From assembly GCA_964540975.1 (NCBI GenBank), contig CAZIOQ010000021.1:1-52111 (forward strand): DNA of 52,111 bases, written 5' to 3'. This document shows, in pieces, positions 1 to 8,555 of the stretch (the stretch's first letter is position 1; the number at the start of each line of letters is the position of its first letter). This stretch comes from CAZIOQ01 sp964540975. Lineage in GTDB: Bacteria > Patescibacteriota > Microgenomatia > UBA12405 > UBA6130. The notes beneath the pieces are model-generated. The model made no database searches, was not told the origin of the DNA, and saw nothing but the letters and a program-made list of their open reading frames with translations. Both the position numbers and the translations under genes were made by a program.

Positions 1-693
1 GTGGATATTGTCAAGGCAATCAAAAGATCAAATGACATTTATTTTTATAAATTAGGAGAAAAAATTGGCGTGGAAGAGATAGTGAAATGGGCAAGCCGTT
101 TTGGGGTGGGAAAGACTTTGGGGATTGATTTGCCAGCCGAAGTGACTGGGATTTTGCCTTCGCCTGAGTGGAAAAGGGAAGTTAAAAAAGAAGAGTGGTT
201 TTTGGGTAACACTTATCATTTGGCTATTGGCCAGGGTGATTTAACAATGACGCCTTTACAAGTGGCCGTGGCCACAGCAGCGATTGCCAACGGAGGAAAA
301 ATTTGTCGGCCCCATTTGATTTTAGAAGACAAAGTAAAAGAGCAGAGTAAGTCGGAAAGAGACTGCTTCCAGTTGTCAATTAAACCAGAAAATTTAAATT
401 TGGTTAAAAAGGGGATGATTGAGGCCTGTTCAACCGGAGGGACTGGTTTTCCTTTTTTTGATTTTCAGCCCCAGGTCGGTTGTAAGACCGGGACTGCGGA
501 GATCGACGATGATAGCAATAACACCCATGCTTGGTTTACTGCCTTTGTTCCTGCCGATGAACCCCAGATGGTGATGACAGTTTTTTTGGAAAAAGGCGGC
601 TCTGGTGCTTATCAAGCAGCGCCGGTGGCGAAAGCAATTCTTGAGAAATATTTTCAGCTGATTAGCAGAGAGGCAGGAGAGGAAACAAAATGA
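1..693 (+). CDS. mrdA: Penicillin-binding protein 2-type transpeptidase, C-terminal part (cut by window edge)
   Basis: This is the C-terminal part of a D,D-transpeptidase that cross-links peptidoglycan outside the membrane; the start lies before the window. The SxD/SxN-type motif is seen as SND at residues 10-12 of the visible part, followed by the usual YFY. The KTG triad is at residues 162-164 in CKTGTAE. The LAIGQGDLTMTPLQ segment is typical of PBP2/SpoVD proteins. The catalytic SxxK Ser lies upstream and is not visible. Its stop overlaps the ATG of the next gene (ATGA), so the two are probably translated together. The assignment to the class B family is firm; PBP2 rather than PBP3 is an inference from the SxD motif. 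Confidence 0.88.
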   Translation: MDIVKAIKRSNDIYFYKLGEKIGVEEIVKWASRFGVGKTLGIDLPAEVTGILPSPEWKREVKKEEWFLGNTYHLAIGQGDLTMTPLQVAVATAAIANGGKICRPHLILEDKVKEQSKSERDCFQLSIKPENLNLVKKGMIEACSTGGTGFPFFDFQPQVGCKTGTAEIDDDSNNTHAWFTAFVPADEPQMVMTVFLEKGGSGAYQAAPVAKAILEKYFQLISREAGEETK

Positions 694-2006
694 AAAACAA
701 AAAATGGTTGGTTAACCAGATAGCGATCATTGGGGGAGGATTAGCTGGTTTAAGTTTAGCTGATCACTTGGCTGACAAAGGTTTTCAAGTAACAATTTTT
801 GAAAAAGAAAAATTTTTAGGCGGACTGGCGGCTGGGTTTAAAAAAAGAGGTTGGTTGTGGTATGGTGATTTTTTTTATCATCATCTTTTTTGGGGTGACA
901 AGTCATTTTTAGACTGGTTGGCTAAATTAGGCTTAAGAAAAGAAATTAATTTTTATTCTCCCAAAACTTCGGTTTTGTCGGAAGGAAAAGTCTTGCCTTT
1001 CTCAACTGCGATTGATGTTTTGCGATTTCCCCACCTGGATTTTCTTTCAAGAATTCGTTTCGGTTTAGGAACAGTTCTTTTAAAATCGATTTGTTGGTTG
1101 TCTAAAATGGATGAGGTAACTGCAGCTAGCTGGCTCCCAAAATTGGTAGGCAATAAAGCTTTTGTTACCCTTTTAAAACCGCTGCTTTTGGCTAAATTTG
1201 GTCAAGATTATTGGGATAAAGTCTCTTTAAGCTGGTTTTGGGCCAGGTTTAAGTCAAGGAGTTTCAAATTGGGATATCCCAAGACTGGTTTTTTTGGTTT
1301 AAGTTTGGCCATTGGCGAAAAACTGGAACAAAAAGGAGTAAAAATCAAATTTTTAACTCAATTGACTAAAATTGCCAAAACCAGCGAGGGCTGGGAATTA
1401 ATCTTCAAAAATGGGGAAAAATTTGTTTTTCCAAAAGTGGTTCTTGCCTTGCCTTTTCCTCAAAGTTTTAAATTAGTAAAACCATTTTTAAAAAGCGAGG
1501 ATCAACGACGTTTTTCTCAAATCAAAACCATTGCTGGTCTAAATTTAGTCTTAAGATTAAAGGAAAAATTCCTTACCGATAATACTTATTGGTTAAACAT
1601 TTTGAATCCTGCCTCGCCTTTTGTGGTGGTAGTAGAACAAACAAATTTTGTTCCCAGCAAATTTTATGGCGATGAACATCTGGTTTATGTCGGTGGTTAT
1701 TATTCTTTAGCCAATCCAATTTTGAAAAAAACCAAATTGGGGGTTTTTAGACTTTTTGCTCCCTGGTTAAGAAAAATTAACTTGGATTTTGAAAAAGACC
1801 TGATCGATTTTGAAGTTTTTCAATCGCAATTCGCCCAACCAGTGATGACAACTGGCTATCGCCAGTTAAAGCCTAACTTTTTGGTTGGCCCCCCTGATCT
1901 TTATTGGCTTTCTCCTCATCATATTTACCCTTGGGATCGGGGAGTGAACTTTGCTGTTAAATACGGCAAGATGCTTGCTGACCAGATAATATCTTCTTTT
2001 TTTTAG
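690..2006 (+). CDS. FAD-dependent amine-oxidase/protoporphyrinogen-oxidase-like protein
   Basis: This is a 438-residue flavoprotein of the NAD(P)/FAD oxidoreductase fold. A dinucleotide-binding GGGLAG is at residues 15-20, followed by an acidic residue ending the second strand (IFEKE) and a GG pair, as in the amine-oxidase, phytoene-desaturase and HemY superfamily. No heme or carotenoid genes are nearby. Coupling to a cell-wall transpeptidase gene suggests an envelope or glycolipid role, but the substrate cannot be read from sequence. The start overlaps the preceding stop. The 3' end overlaps the convergent rarA gene by 141 bp. Confidence 0.7.
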   Translation: MKNKKWLVNQIAIIGGGLAGLSLADHLADKGFQVTIFEKEKFLGGLAAGFKKRGWLWYGDFFYHHLFWGDKSFLDWLAKLGLRKEINFYSPKTSVLSEGKVLPFSTAIDVLRFPHLDFLSRIRFGLGTVLLKSICWLSKMDEVTAASWLPKLVGNKAFVTLLKPLLLAKFGQDYWDKVSLSWFWARFKSRSFKLGYPKTGFFGLSLAIGEKLEQKGVKIKFLTQLTKIAKTSEGWELIFKNGEKFVFPKVVLALPFPQSFKLVKPFLKSEDQRRFSQIKTIAGLNLVLRLKEKFLTDNTYWLNILNPASPFVVVVEQTNFVPSKFYGDEHLVYVGGYYSLANPILKKTKLGVFRLFAPWLRKINLDFEKDLIDFEVFQSQFAQPVMTTGYRQLKPNFLVGPPDLYWLSPHHIYPWDRGVNFAVKYGKMLADQIISSFF

Positions 2007-3185
2007 TTGGTCAGGCAACAAATTTTTGTTTTTCTCAGGATATGGTTGATAGCCTTTACCATAACCAATCTCTTTCATTAATCTGGTTACCGGATTTCTC
2101 AAATTAAGGGGAATTGGCAGATTGCCATATCTTTCTACATCTTCTTGAGCTGCCCGAAGACCATTATAAGCTGATCTGTCTTTGGGAGCTTTAGCAAGAT
2201 AAACAGCGCCGTGGGCGAGATTAATAGCACATTCAGGATAACCGATAGTTTCGCAAGCACGAAAGACCTCATTAGCGACAACTAAAGCTGTTGGTTGAGC
2301 CATACCGATGTCTTCTGAGGCAAAAATAACCATTCTTCTGGCAATAAATAAAGGATCTTCACCGGCTTTAATCATTCTGGCAAGATAGTACAACGCGGCA
2401 TCAACATCTGAGGCCCTCATACTTTTGATAAAAGCAGAAATAGTGTTGTAATGCTCCTCGCCGGTTCTGTCATAACGAAGAGTGGTTGAAGAGACAATTT
2501 TTGCAATAATTTTGGCCTGAATTATTTGTTTGGGGGCAATAAGTTGGCTTGCTTGTTCAATTAGATTAAGAGCAATTCTGGCATCACCATTACTGATTTG
2601 AATTAGCCGTTCTTTGGCCTTTGGCTCGATTTTTTTGGCTAATTTTTTTACCCCTCTTTGGATAATTGTTCTAAGTTCATCGCTGGTTAAAGGGTTAAAA
2701 ATTAAGGTTTGGCAACGGGAAAGCAGGGGAGAAATAACGGTAAAAGAGGGATTTTCTGTGGTGGCAGCAATAAGAATGATTTTTCCCTGTTCAACTGGCG
2801 CCAGCAAGATGTCTTGTTGGGCTTTGGTAAAGCGATGAATTTCATCAATAAAAACCAAAATTGGTTTTTGAGAGGAAGGGCTAAAAAAATCTTTTTGGGC
2901 TTTTTCCTTTTTTTCAAAAATGTCTTCCAGTTGTGATTTTTTGGTCGAAACAGCGGAAAATTCTTTAAACTCAATTGCCAATGCTTTAGCAATAATTCGA
3001 GCTAAGGTAGTTTTACCACAACCAGGTGGACCCCAGAAAATTAGAGAAGGAAAATGTTGAATTCTGCTCTCCAAAAGTTTGCGGATAAAACCACCTGGAC
3101 CGACAAGGTGATTTTGGCCAACAAATTCAGCCAAAAATTGAGGCCTAATTAGATCAGCTAAAGGTTTCATAGGTTTAAAAATCAT
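1866..3185 (-). CDS. rarA: Replication-associated recombination protein A (RarA/MgsA), AAA+ ATPase
   Basis: This clamp-loader-related AAA+ ATPase acts at stalled replication forks. Walker A GPPGCGKT is at residues 52-59, Walker B with DE at 114-115 (FIDEIHRF), and the sensor-1 TTENPSF and LLSRC segments are present. The C-terminal MgsA domain contains YNTISAFIKSMRASDVDAALYYL, a hallmark of the family. Family members normally end soon after the PDQLKKRRYY segment; here about 30 more residues follow, encoded antisense to the flavoprotein gene. Met6 (ATG at 3170) is an equally good start, because MKPLADLIRP is where homologues begin. No clear ribosome-binding site is visible. Confidence 0.93.
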   Translation of the reverse strand: MIFKPMKPLADLIRPQFLAEFVGQNHLVGPGGFIRKLLESRIQHFPSLIFWGPPGCGKTTLARIIAKALAIEFKEFSAVSTKKSQLEDIFEKKEKAQKDFFSPSSQKPILVFIDEIHRFTKAQQDILLAPVEQGKIILIAATTENPSFTVISPLLSRCQTLIFNPLTSDELRTIIQRGVKKLAKKIEPKAKERLIQISNGDARIALNLIEQASQLIAPKQIIQAKIIAKIVSSTTLRYDRTGEEHYNTISAFIKSMRASDVDAALYYLARMIKAGEDPLFIARRMVIFASEDIGMAQPTALVVANEVFRACETIGYPECAINLAHGAVYLAKAPKDRSAYNGLRAAQEDVERYGNLPIPLNLRNPVTRLMKEIGYGKGYQPYPEKNKNLLPDQLKKRRYYLVSKHLAVFNSKVHSPIPRVNMMRRKPIKIRGANQKVRL

Positions 3186-3191
3186 TCAGGG

Positions 3192-3230
3192 ATGTTATTT
3201 ATTTTAACATTTCTCTTTAAGGCGCGAAAA
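3192..3230. repeat. Inverted repeat plus a TTTAAGGCGCGAAAA copy between rarA and proS
   Basis: A 6-bp inverted repeat, ATGTTA and TAACAT with a 7-nt spacer, occupies 3192-3210 between the divergent rarA and proS starts and could be an operator. At 3216-3230 lies TTTAAGGCGCGAAAA, also present upstream of htrA (30572-30585) and upstream of hisS on the minus strand. The shared string is seen directly; any regulatory role is inferred. Confidence 0.4.
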
Positions 3231-3276
3231 CAAGGAGAAGATTAAAATCAAGCAAGATACTAAATAGGAGGACAAT

Positions 3277-5025
3277 TTGTTGTATAATATGCTAATGCTT
3301 TACTCGCAATTATTTGCCAAAACCACAAAAACTGTGCCGGCTGAAGCCAAAATTGCCAGTCACAAGTTTTTATACAAAGCTGGATTTATTAGGCGAATTT
3401 CCACCGGACGCTGGGCTTTTTTGCCGTTGGGGATGAGGGTTTGGGAAAAAATTTATGAAGTGATTGATGAAGAAATGCGGGCCATTGGCTGTCAAAAAGT
3501 AGTTGTTCCCACTTTACACCCGATCGAAATCTGGCAAGCAACAAACCGTGATAAAGCTTTTGGTGAGGAAATGCTCGTGGTTTCCGACCATCATGGAGCA
3601 AAATTTGCTATTGGGTCAACCGCCGAAGGTTTGATGGTTGAGCTGGTAAAAATGTTTCGGCCTTCTTATAAAGATCTGCCGATTTTGATTTATCAGTTTT
3701 CCCAAAAATTTCGTGATGATAAAAGACCGCGGGGAGGAATTATGCGAGTCAGAGAATTTATGATGAAAGATGCCTATAGTTTTGCGGAGAGTGAAAAACA
3801 GGCTTTTGAAGTTTATTGGAAATTTTATAATGCCTATTTGAAAATTGCTCACCGGTTGGAGTTGCCAGTGATTCCGGTCGAAGCCGATTCTGGGGCGATT
3901 GGAGGCACCCTTTCTCACGAATTTCAATTGGAATCGGCGGCGGGTGACCAGACTTTTTTTGTTTGCGATAAATGCGGCTATGCCGCTAATATCGAAAAAG
4001 CCGAGTTTGAAAGGGTAGCGATAAATCCTCAAGAGAAGATAAAGCCTTTTCGGATTATTTCCCAGCCCGAATGGGTTTGTACGATGGAAGACAATCTTAA
4101 ACATTACCGCCAGCCTTTGTGGAGGTATTTGAAAAATGTCGCTTTCAAGGATGAAAAAGGCCGAATTATTATTGCTTCTTTGCGGGGAGACCAGAATGTT
4201 AATGAAGTAAAATTAAAAAGAGTTTTGGGGGCAGAAACTTTAACGCCTGCAGATGAAAATGACTTGCGTTGCCTTGGCACCAAACCCGGTTGGGTTCATT
4301 CTTGGGGAATTAAGGGGGTGACTTTTGTTGGCGATTTGGGATTGCCTGCTGTTAAAAATTATATTGGTGGGCAGAAAGAAAAAACAACCGATGCGATAAA
4401 TGTCAATTACGGTCGAGACTTTAAATATAAGATGCTGAGCGATATCGCCGAGGCAAAAGATGGCGATTTGTGCGCCCGCTGCAAAAAGGGAAGACTTCGC
4501 CAAAAAACCGGCTTTGAATGGGGGCATTGTTTCAAACAAGATCATTTTTACACAAAACCCCAGGGTGGTTATTATACCGATAAGTCTGGCCGGCAAAAGC
4601 TTTTGTGGATGGGAGCTTATGGAATTAGTATCGAGCGGACAATGGCCTGTCTCGTTGAGGCTCACCATGATCAGCGGGGAATTATTTGGCCAAAATCGGT
4701 AGCACCGTTTATTGCCCATTTGGTTTTAATTCCTAATTTGCCATTCCGAAGGAATCCCGCGAAGCGGGCATCCGCGACTAAGAAATTTGCTGATAAAGTT
4801 TACAAAGAGTTGCTAAAAGCCGGGGTGGAGGTATTTTATGATGACCGGGAGGATGTTTCTGCTGGAGAAAAATTTGCTGATGCTGATTTGATCGGAATTC
4901 CAGTTCGCCTGGTAGTTTCTGAAAAGACCAAAGACAAAGTTGAATGGAAAGAACGCCCCCAGAGAAAAATAGAGTGGTTAAAATTAGAAGAGGTAATTAA
5001 AAGATTAGCCATACCAAAGGTATAA
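3277..5025 (+). CDS. proS: Prolyl-tRNA synthetase (bacterial type with editing insertion)
   Basis: This class II synthetase charges tRNA-Pro. Motif 2 is seen as FRDDKRPRGGIMRVREFMMKDA, and motif 3 as GAYGISIERTMA. A YbaK-like INS editing domain lies in the middle, preceded by a CDKCGYAANIEKAE cysteine pair. The C-terminal anticodon-binding domain has DADLIGIP. Length is close to the usual 570 residues. The start is unsettled. AGGAGG at 3266-3271 serves TTG at 3277 or 3280, whereas a TATAAT at 3283-3288 would give a leaderless message starting at ATG 3295, where homologous proteins begin. The anticodon domain carries an insertion encoded by two back-to-back hairpins at 4743-4768. Confidence 0.96.
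   Translation: MLYNMLMLYSQLFAKTTKTVPAEAKIASHKFLYKAGFIRRISTGRWAFLPLGMRVWEKIYEVIDEEMRAIGCQKVVVPTLHPIEIWQATNRDKAFGEEMLVVSDHHGAKFAIGSTAEGLMVELVKMFRPSYKDLPILIYQFSQKFRDDKRPRGGIMRVREFMMKDAYSFAESEKQAFEVYWKFYNAYLKIAHRLELPVIPVEADSGAIGGTLSHEFQLESAAGDQTFFVCDKCGYAANIEKAEFERVAINPQEKIKPFRIISQPEWVCTMEDNLKHYRQPLWRYLKNVAFKDEKGRIIIASLRGDQNVNEVKLKRVLGAETLTPADENDLRCLGTKPGWVHSWGIKGVTFVGDLGLPAVKNYIGGQKEKTTDAINVNYGRDFKYKMLSDIAEAKDGDLCARCKKGRLRQKTGFEWGHCFKQDHFYTKPQGGYYTDKSGRQKLLWMGAYGISIERTMACLVEAHHDQRGIIWPKSVAPFIAHLVLIPNLPFRRNPAKRASATKKFADKVYKELLKAGVEVFYDDREDVSAGEKFADADLIGIPVRLVVSEKTKDKVEWKERPQRKIEWLKLEEVIKRLAIPKV
4743..4768 (+). repeat. Two abutting GAA-loop hairpins inserted inside proS
   Basis: Hairpin 1 is ATTCC, loop GAA, GGAAT (4743-4755). 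Hairpin 2 is CCCGC, loop GAA, GCGGG (4756-4768). There is no base between them and both stems are perfect. They encode RRNPAKR within a segment (LPFRRNPAKRASATKK) that other ProRS proteins lack at this point in the anticodon-binding domain. The arrangement resembles small palindromic elements that insert in frame. Confidence 0.6.
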
Positions 5026-5062
5026 ATAGAGTTGCCTTGCCACCCTTCAACCCCGGCCAGAC

Positions 5063-5111
5063 AAAACTTATCGACCCCACCGATCCTAGAAGGAGGAAGT
5101 TATTTCCTCCT
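5063..5111. repeat. GGATCGGTGGGGT element (minus) and 8-bp hairpin after proS
   Basis: Read on the minus strand, 5087 to 5063 gives AGGATCGGTGGGGTCGATAA, which shares its first half with the elements at 30554 and 34195. Next to it 5091-5111 forms a perfect 8-bp hairpin, AGGAGGAA and TTCCTCCT with a 5-nt loop. No T-run follows on the plus strand, so it is a poor intrinsic terminator for proS. Confidence 0.4.
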
Positions 5112-5142
5112 AACGAGAGATTAAAAAATAATTACTTGATAA

Positions 5143-5162
5143 TTTGTCAAAATTTGTCAAAA
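5143..5162 (+). promoter_or_regulatory. Tandem 10-bp repeat TTTGTCAAAA x2 before dprA
   Basis: TTTGTCAAAA occurs twice without a gap, 13 bp before the dprA ATG. One helical turn separates the copies, as expected for a protein bound to one DNA face. Each copy also holds TTGTCA, a possible -35, but no good -10 follows at 17 bp. Confidence 0.35.
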
Positions 5163-5175
5163 TTTTTTAATCCCG

Positions 5176-6450
5176 ATGGAGCATTTAGAAAGTATTAATC
5201 AAGAAAAAGACTTGCCCTACTGGATTGGGTTTAATTTTTTTGAAGGAATTGGACCATTAAGATTTAAACTCCTTTTGGAATATTTTGGCAGTGCTCAGAA
5301 AGCTTGGTTAGCCTCTAAAAAGGATTTGTTGACAATTGGTTTAGGGGAAAAAATAGTGGACAAATTTTGGCAGTTTAAAGATTTTTTTAACCCTCAAAGT
5401 TTAAAAATGGCTGGGCATTTTTTAATTAGTTTACCTGATTTTTTGTCGAGAATTGATGATTTTTTAGCCGACGAAGAAAGAAAAAAACAATTTTGGTGGG
5501 TGACCAAAACCGGCAGATATAAAAAAATACCTGATCAACCAATACTAGTTTTAACTTGGATGGACAAGATTTACCCGGAAAGTTTAAAAAATATCCCGGC
5601 AAGTCCACCAGTGATTTATCTTGCTGCCGGTTTTTTAAAATCTGACAAAAAAACACTTGAGGCTCAAATTAAAAGATTATTTGACAAACCGGCAATTGCG
5701 GTGGTGGGAACAAGAAAAATTTCTTCTTATGGTCGGTTAGTCACTGAAAAACTGGTTGCCCAATTGGTGGAAGCAAATTTGGTCATTGTTTCGGGAATAG
5801 CCAGGGGAGTAGATGGAGTGGCCCATCGGACTGCTTTAGCCAATAATGGGCAAACAATCGCTGTTTTGGGATCAGGAGTGGATGTTGTTTATCCGGCAGA
5901 AAATCGAGACATTTATGAAAAAATTAGCTGGTCAAAAAAGAACCTTCTTGGTTTAGTTTTATCCGAGTTTCCTCCTGGCTTTCCGCCCCTTCCTGGTAAT
6001 TTCCCGGCTCGCAATCGGCTTATTGCCGGTTTGGCTAAGGCGGTTTTGGTTACCGAGGCTGCCCAAGATTCTGGTTCTCTGATTACTGCCAGATTAGCAC
6101 TTGAACAAGGAAAAGACATTTTTGCTGTCCCTGGGCCAATCACTTCACCGCTAAGTTCTGGGACTTCTTTTTTAATCAAACAAGGAGCAAAATTAGTAAC
6201 AGAAATCACCGATATTCTAGAAGAGTTAGGAGTAAAAAACTTTAAGACCCAGATGGTGGATTTCAAATTGGAAGACTTAAGCGAAGAAGAGAGAAAGATT
6301 TGGGAGCTTTTTAATCAGGGAGAAAAATATATTGATGATATAATTCGGGAGACTGGACTGGAAACAGCCAAAGTCGGCAGTATATTGTCTTTAATGACGC
6401 TTAAAGGACTAATTAAGGATTTGGGTGGAGGTAAGTGGGGGAGGAATTAA
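5176..6450 (+). CDS. dprA: DNA-processing protein DprA/Smf
   Basis: DprA loads RecA on incoming single-stranded DNA during natural transformation. The N-terminal helix-hairpin-helix-like segment is near residues 10-40 (FFEGIGPLRFKLLLEYFG). The Rossmann-like core carries VVGTRKISSYG, SGIARGVDGVAH, VLGSGVDVVYP, FPARNRLIAGL and SGSLITARLALEQGKD, all family signatures. A C-terminal winged-helix segment completes a 424-residue protein. No Shine-Dalgarno sequence precedes the ATG at 5176. topA starts 2 nt after its stop, so the two form an operon. Its presence agrees with DNA uptake, which is common in CPR genomes. Confidence 0.95.
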   Translation: MEHLESINQEKDLPYWIGFNFFEGIGPLRFKLLLEYFGSAQKAWLASKKDLLTIGLGEKIVDKFWQFKDFFNPQSLKMAGHFLISLPDFLSRIDDFLADEERKKQFWWVTKTGRYKKIPDQPILVLTWMDKIYPESLKNIPASPPVIYLAAGFLKSDKKTLEAQIKRLFDKPAIAVVGTRKISSYGRLVTEKLVAQLVEANLVIVSGIARGVDGVAHRTALANNGQTIAVLGSGVDVVYPAENRDIYEKISWSKKNLLGLVLSEFPPGFPPLPGNFPARNRLIAGLAKAVLVTEAAQDSGSLITARLALEQGKDIFAVPGPITSPLSSGTSFLIKQGAKLVTEITDILEELGVKNFKTQMVDFKLEDLSEEERKIWELFNQGEKYIDDIIRETGLETAKVGSILSLMTLKGLIKDLGGGKWGRN

Positions 6451-6452
6451 AA

Positions 6453-8465
6453 ATGAAAAAACTATTTGTTGTTGAATCGCCAACCAAGGCCAGAACAATC
6501 AGTAATTTTTTAAAAGACCAGGCTCAAATTTTGGCCACCATGGGTCATATTAGAGATTTGCCAAAATCAAGATTCGGAATTAAGGTAATAGAAAATGGCG
6601 AGATTAAATTTGAACCACAATATAAAATTATTCCCCAAAAACGAGAAATTGTCGCCAAAGTCAAAGAAGCAGTCAAAAAAGCTGACCAAGTAATTTTGGC
6701 CACCGATCCTGATCGGGAAGGCGAGGCCATTGCTTATCATTTGGTTGTTTTAACCCAGAAAAAAGCTTTTCAGGAGGAGAAAAGGGAAAATGAGAAATTT
6801 GTCCGGATAGTTTTTTATGAAATTACTCCTCAGGCAATTCAAAAGGCCTTAGAAAATCCACGGTCTTTAGATTTGAATTTGGTTAATGCTCAACAAGCAA
6901 GACGGGTTTTGGATAGAATTGTTGGTTATAAGCTGTCACCACTTTTGTGGCGAAAAGTCCGCCGGGGGTTATCAGCGGGCAGGGTTCAGTCAATTGCCTT
7001 AAGGTTAATCGTTGAGAGGGAAAGAGAAATTTTAAGATTTAAAGGCGAAAAATTTTACCGAATTTTTGCTGGTTTTGAAAAACAAGAGAAAGATTTTACT
7101 GCTGAATTGGTGAAAATTAAAGATGAATCAGTAGAAAAAACTGAATCAAAAAAACTTTTCGCTGGTCAACATAAAGTGGTGAAAACTATTTTTGACACTG
7201 CCGATAAAGCTTTGGTGGTAATTAAAAGCTTGTCGGTAACCCCTTTTGTCGAAAACTTAGAAGAAAAGGAAATTTTCAAACAGCCTTTACCACCGTTTAC
7301 TACTTCAACCTTGCAACAAACAGCGGCCAGAAAATTTTCTTGGAGTTCAAAGTTAACAATGCAGATCGCCCAAGGACTTTATGAACAAGGTTTAATCACT
7401 TATCATCGCACTGATTCGACCAACTTAAATTTTGCCGCCATTGGTCAACTGAGAAAAGTGATTGAATTAAAGTTCGGCAAGAATTACTTGCCTTTAAAGC
7501 CGCGAATATATAAAACAAAATCAAAATTAGCCCAAGAAGCCCATGAAGCAATCAGGCCAACAAAACCAGATCTGGAAAAGCCAACAAATCTTGATCAGAG
7601 AGCCAGCCGTCTTTATCGCTTAATTTGGCAAAGAGCTTTAGCTTGTCAAATGCAACCAGCAAAACTAGCAATTACCAATGTTTGGATTAAGGATGGTGAT
7701 TATCTTTTTAAAACGAGCGGGACAAGATTACTCTTTGATGGCTTTACTAAAATATATCCAGTATTTTTTCTTAAGATCGAACTGCCAAAACTGGTTAAAG
7801 GAGAAAGATTAGATTATTTGGCTTTAGGTATTAGTGAATATCAAACTCAACCGCCACCGCGTTACCACGAAGCAAGCTTAATTGCTGTTTTAGAAAAAGA
7901 AGGAATTGGTCGGCCTTCAACCTATGCGCCCATTATTTCGATTATTCAACAACGGCTGTATGTGGAAAAAGAAGAAGGTAAATTTAAACCAACCAAATTG
8001 GGGGTGGCAGTCAACGATTTTTTGGTTGAATATTTCCCCAAAATCATTGATCTTCCATTTACTGCTCAAATGGAAGACGATCTCGATCTGATTGCTCAAG
8101 GGAAAAAGGAGTGGACAAAGACAGTAGCTGAATTTTGGCGGCCTTTTATTAATGAAATTGAAAAGACAAAAGAAAATTCAAAGCGGGTAAAAGTCGAAGA
8201 AGAGAAAGTTGACGAAAGATGTCCGGAGTGTCAAAAGGGAGAATTAGTGGTTAGAATAGGCAAGTTTGGCAAATTTATTGCCTGTTCCCGATTTCCTGAT
8301 TGTCGCTACACCCGGCCTTATCTTCAACAAACAAATTTTAGCTGTCCAGATTGTGGGGCGCCGGCGGTGATCAGAAAAACGAAAAAAGGCAAGATGTTTT
8401 ATGGTTGCAGTCGTTGGCCTTCTTGTAAATGGGCTTCTTGGCGAAAGCCAAAAAATAACCAGTGA
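6453..8465 (+). CDS. topA: DNA topoisomerase I
   Basis: This type IA topoisomerase relaxes negative supercoils. The TOPRIM domain opens with FVVESPTKA and has ATDPDREGEAIAYHL. The catalytic Tyr is residue 317 in ITYHRTDSTNL. Two C-terminal C4 zinc ribbons are visible (CPEC...CSRFPDC and CPDC...CSRWPSC). The chosen ATG at 6453 has GGGGAGGAA 8 nt upstream; a GTG at 6435 would add six residues inside dprA and lacks such a site. Length is 670 residues. DNA gyrase is encoded at the other end of the window, so both supercoiling activities are represented. Confidence 0.97.
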   Translation: MKKLFVVESPTKARTISNFLKDQAQILATMGHIRDLPKSRFGIKVIENGEIKFEPQYKIIPQKREIVAKVKEAVKKADQVILATDPDREGEAIAYHLVVLTQKKAFQEEKRENEKFVRIVFYEITPQAIQKALENPRSLDLNLVNAQQARRVLDRIVGYKLSPLLWRKVRRGLSAGRVQSIALRLIVEREREILRFKGEKFYRIFAGFEKQEKDFTAELVKIKDESVEKTESKKLFAGQHKVVKTIFDTADKALVVIKSLSVTPFVENLEEKEIFKQPLPPFTTSTLQQTAARKFSWSSKLTMQIAQGLYEQGLITYHRTDSTNLNFAAIGQLRKVIELKFGKNYLPLKPRIYKTKSKLAQEAHEAIRPTKPDLEKPTNLDQRASRLYRLIWQRALACQMQPAKLAITNVWIKDGDYLFKTSGTRLLFDGFTKIYPVFFLKIELPKLVKGERLDYLALGISEYQTQPPPRYHEASLIAVLEKEGIGRPSTYAPIISIIQQRLYVEKEEGKFKPTKLGVAVNDFLVEYFPKIIDLPFTAQMEDDLDLIAQGKKEWTKTVAEFWRPFINEIEKTKENSKRVKVEEEKVDERCPECQKGELVVRIGKFGKFIACSRFPDCRYTRPYLQQTNFSCPDCGAPAVIRKTKKGKMFYGCSRWPSCKWASWRKPKNNQ

Positions 8466-8537
8466 TTGTTCCTGAGGGCAAATGGCCAATTAGGTTAATT
8501 GACAATTCAGCTAATTTTAATTTTGTCCTCGCTATAT

Positions 8538-8543
8538 TATAAT
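8538..8543 (+). promoter_or_regulatory. -10 hexamer TATAAT before murB
   Basis: A perfect TATAAT ends 12 nt before the murB ATG, so transcription would start only a few bases before the gene. No good -35 lies at 17 bp; TTGACA at 8499-8504 is too far away. Confidence 0.45.
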
Positions 8544-8555
8544 TTAAAAGGAAAA

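Noticed and set aside
5030..5063. T-box-like AGGGTGGCA on the minus strand near proS
   Set aside because: It matches the first half of the T-box consensus only, the following ACCGCG is absent, and no synthetase gene lies downstream on that strand.
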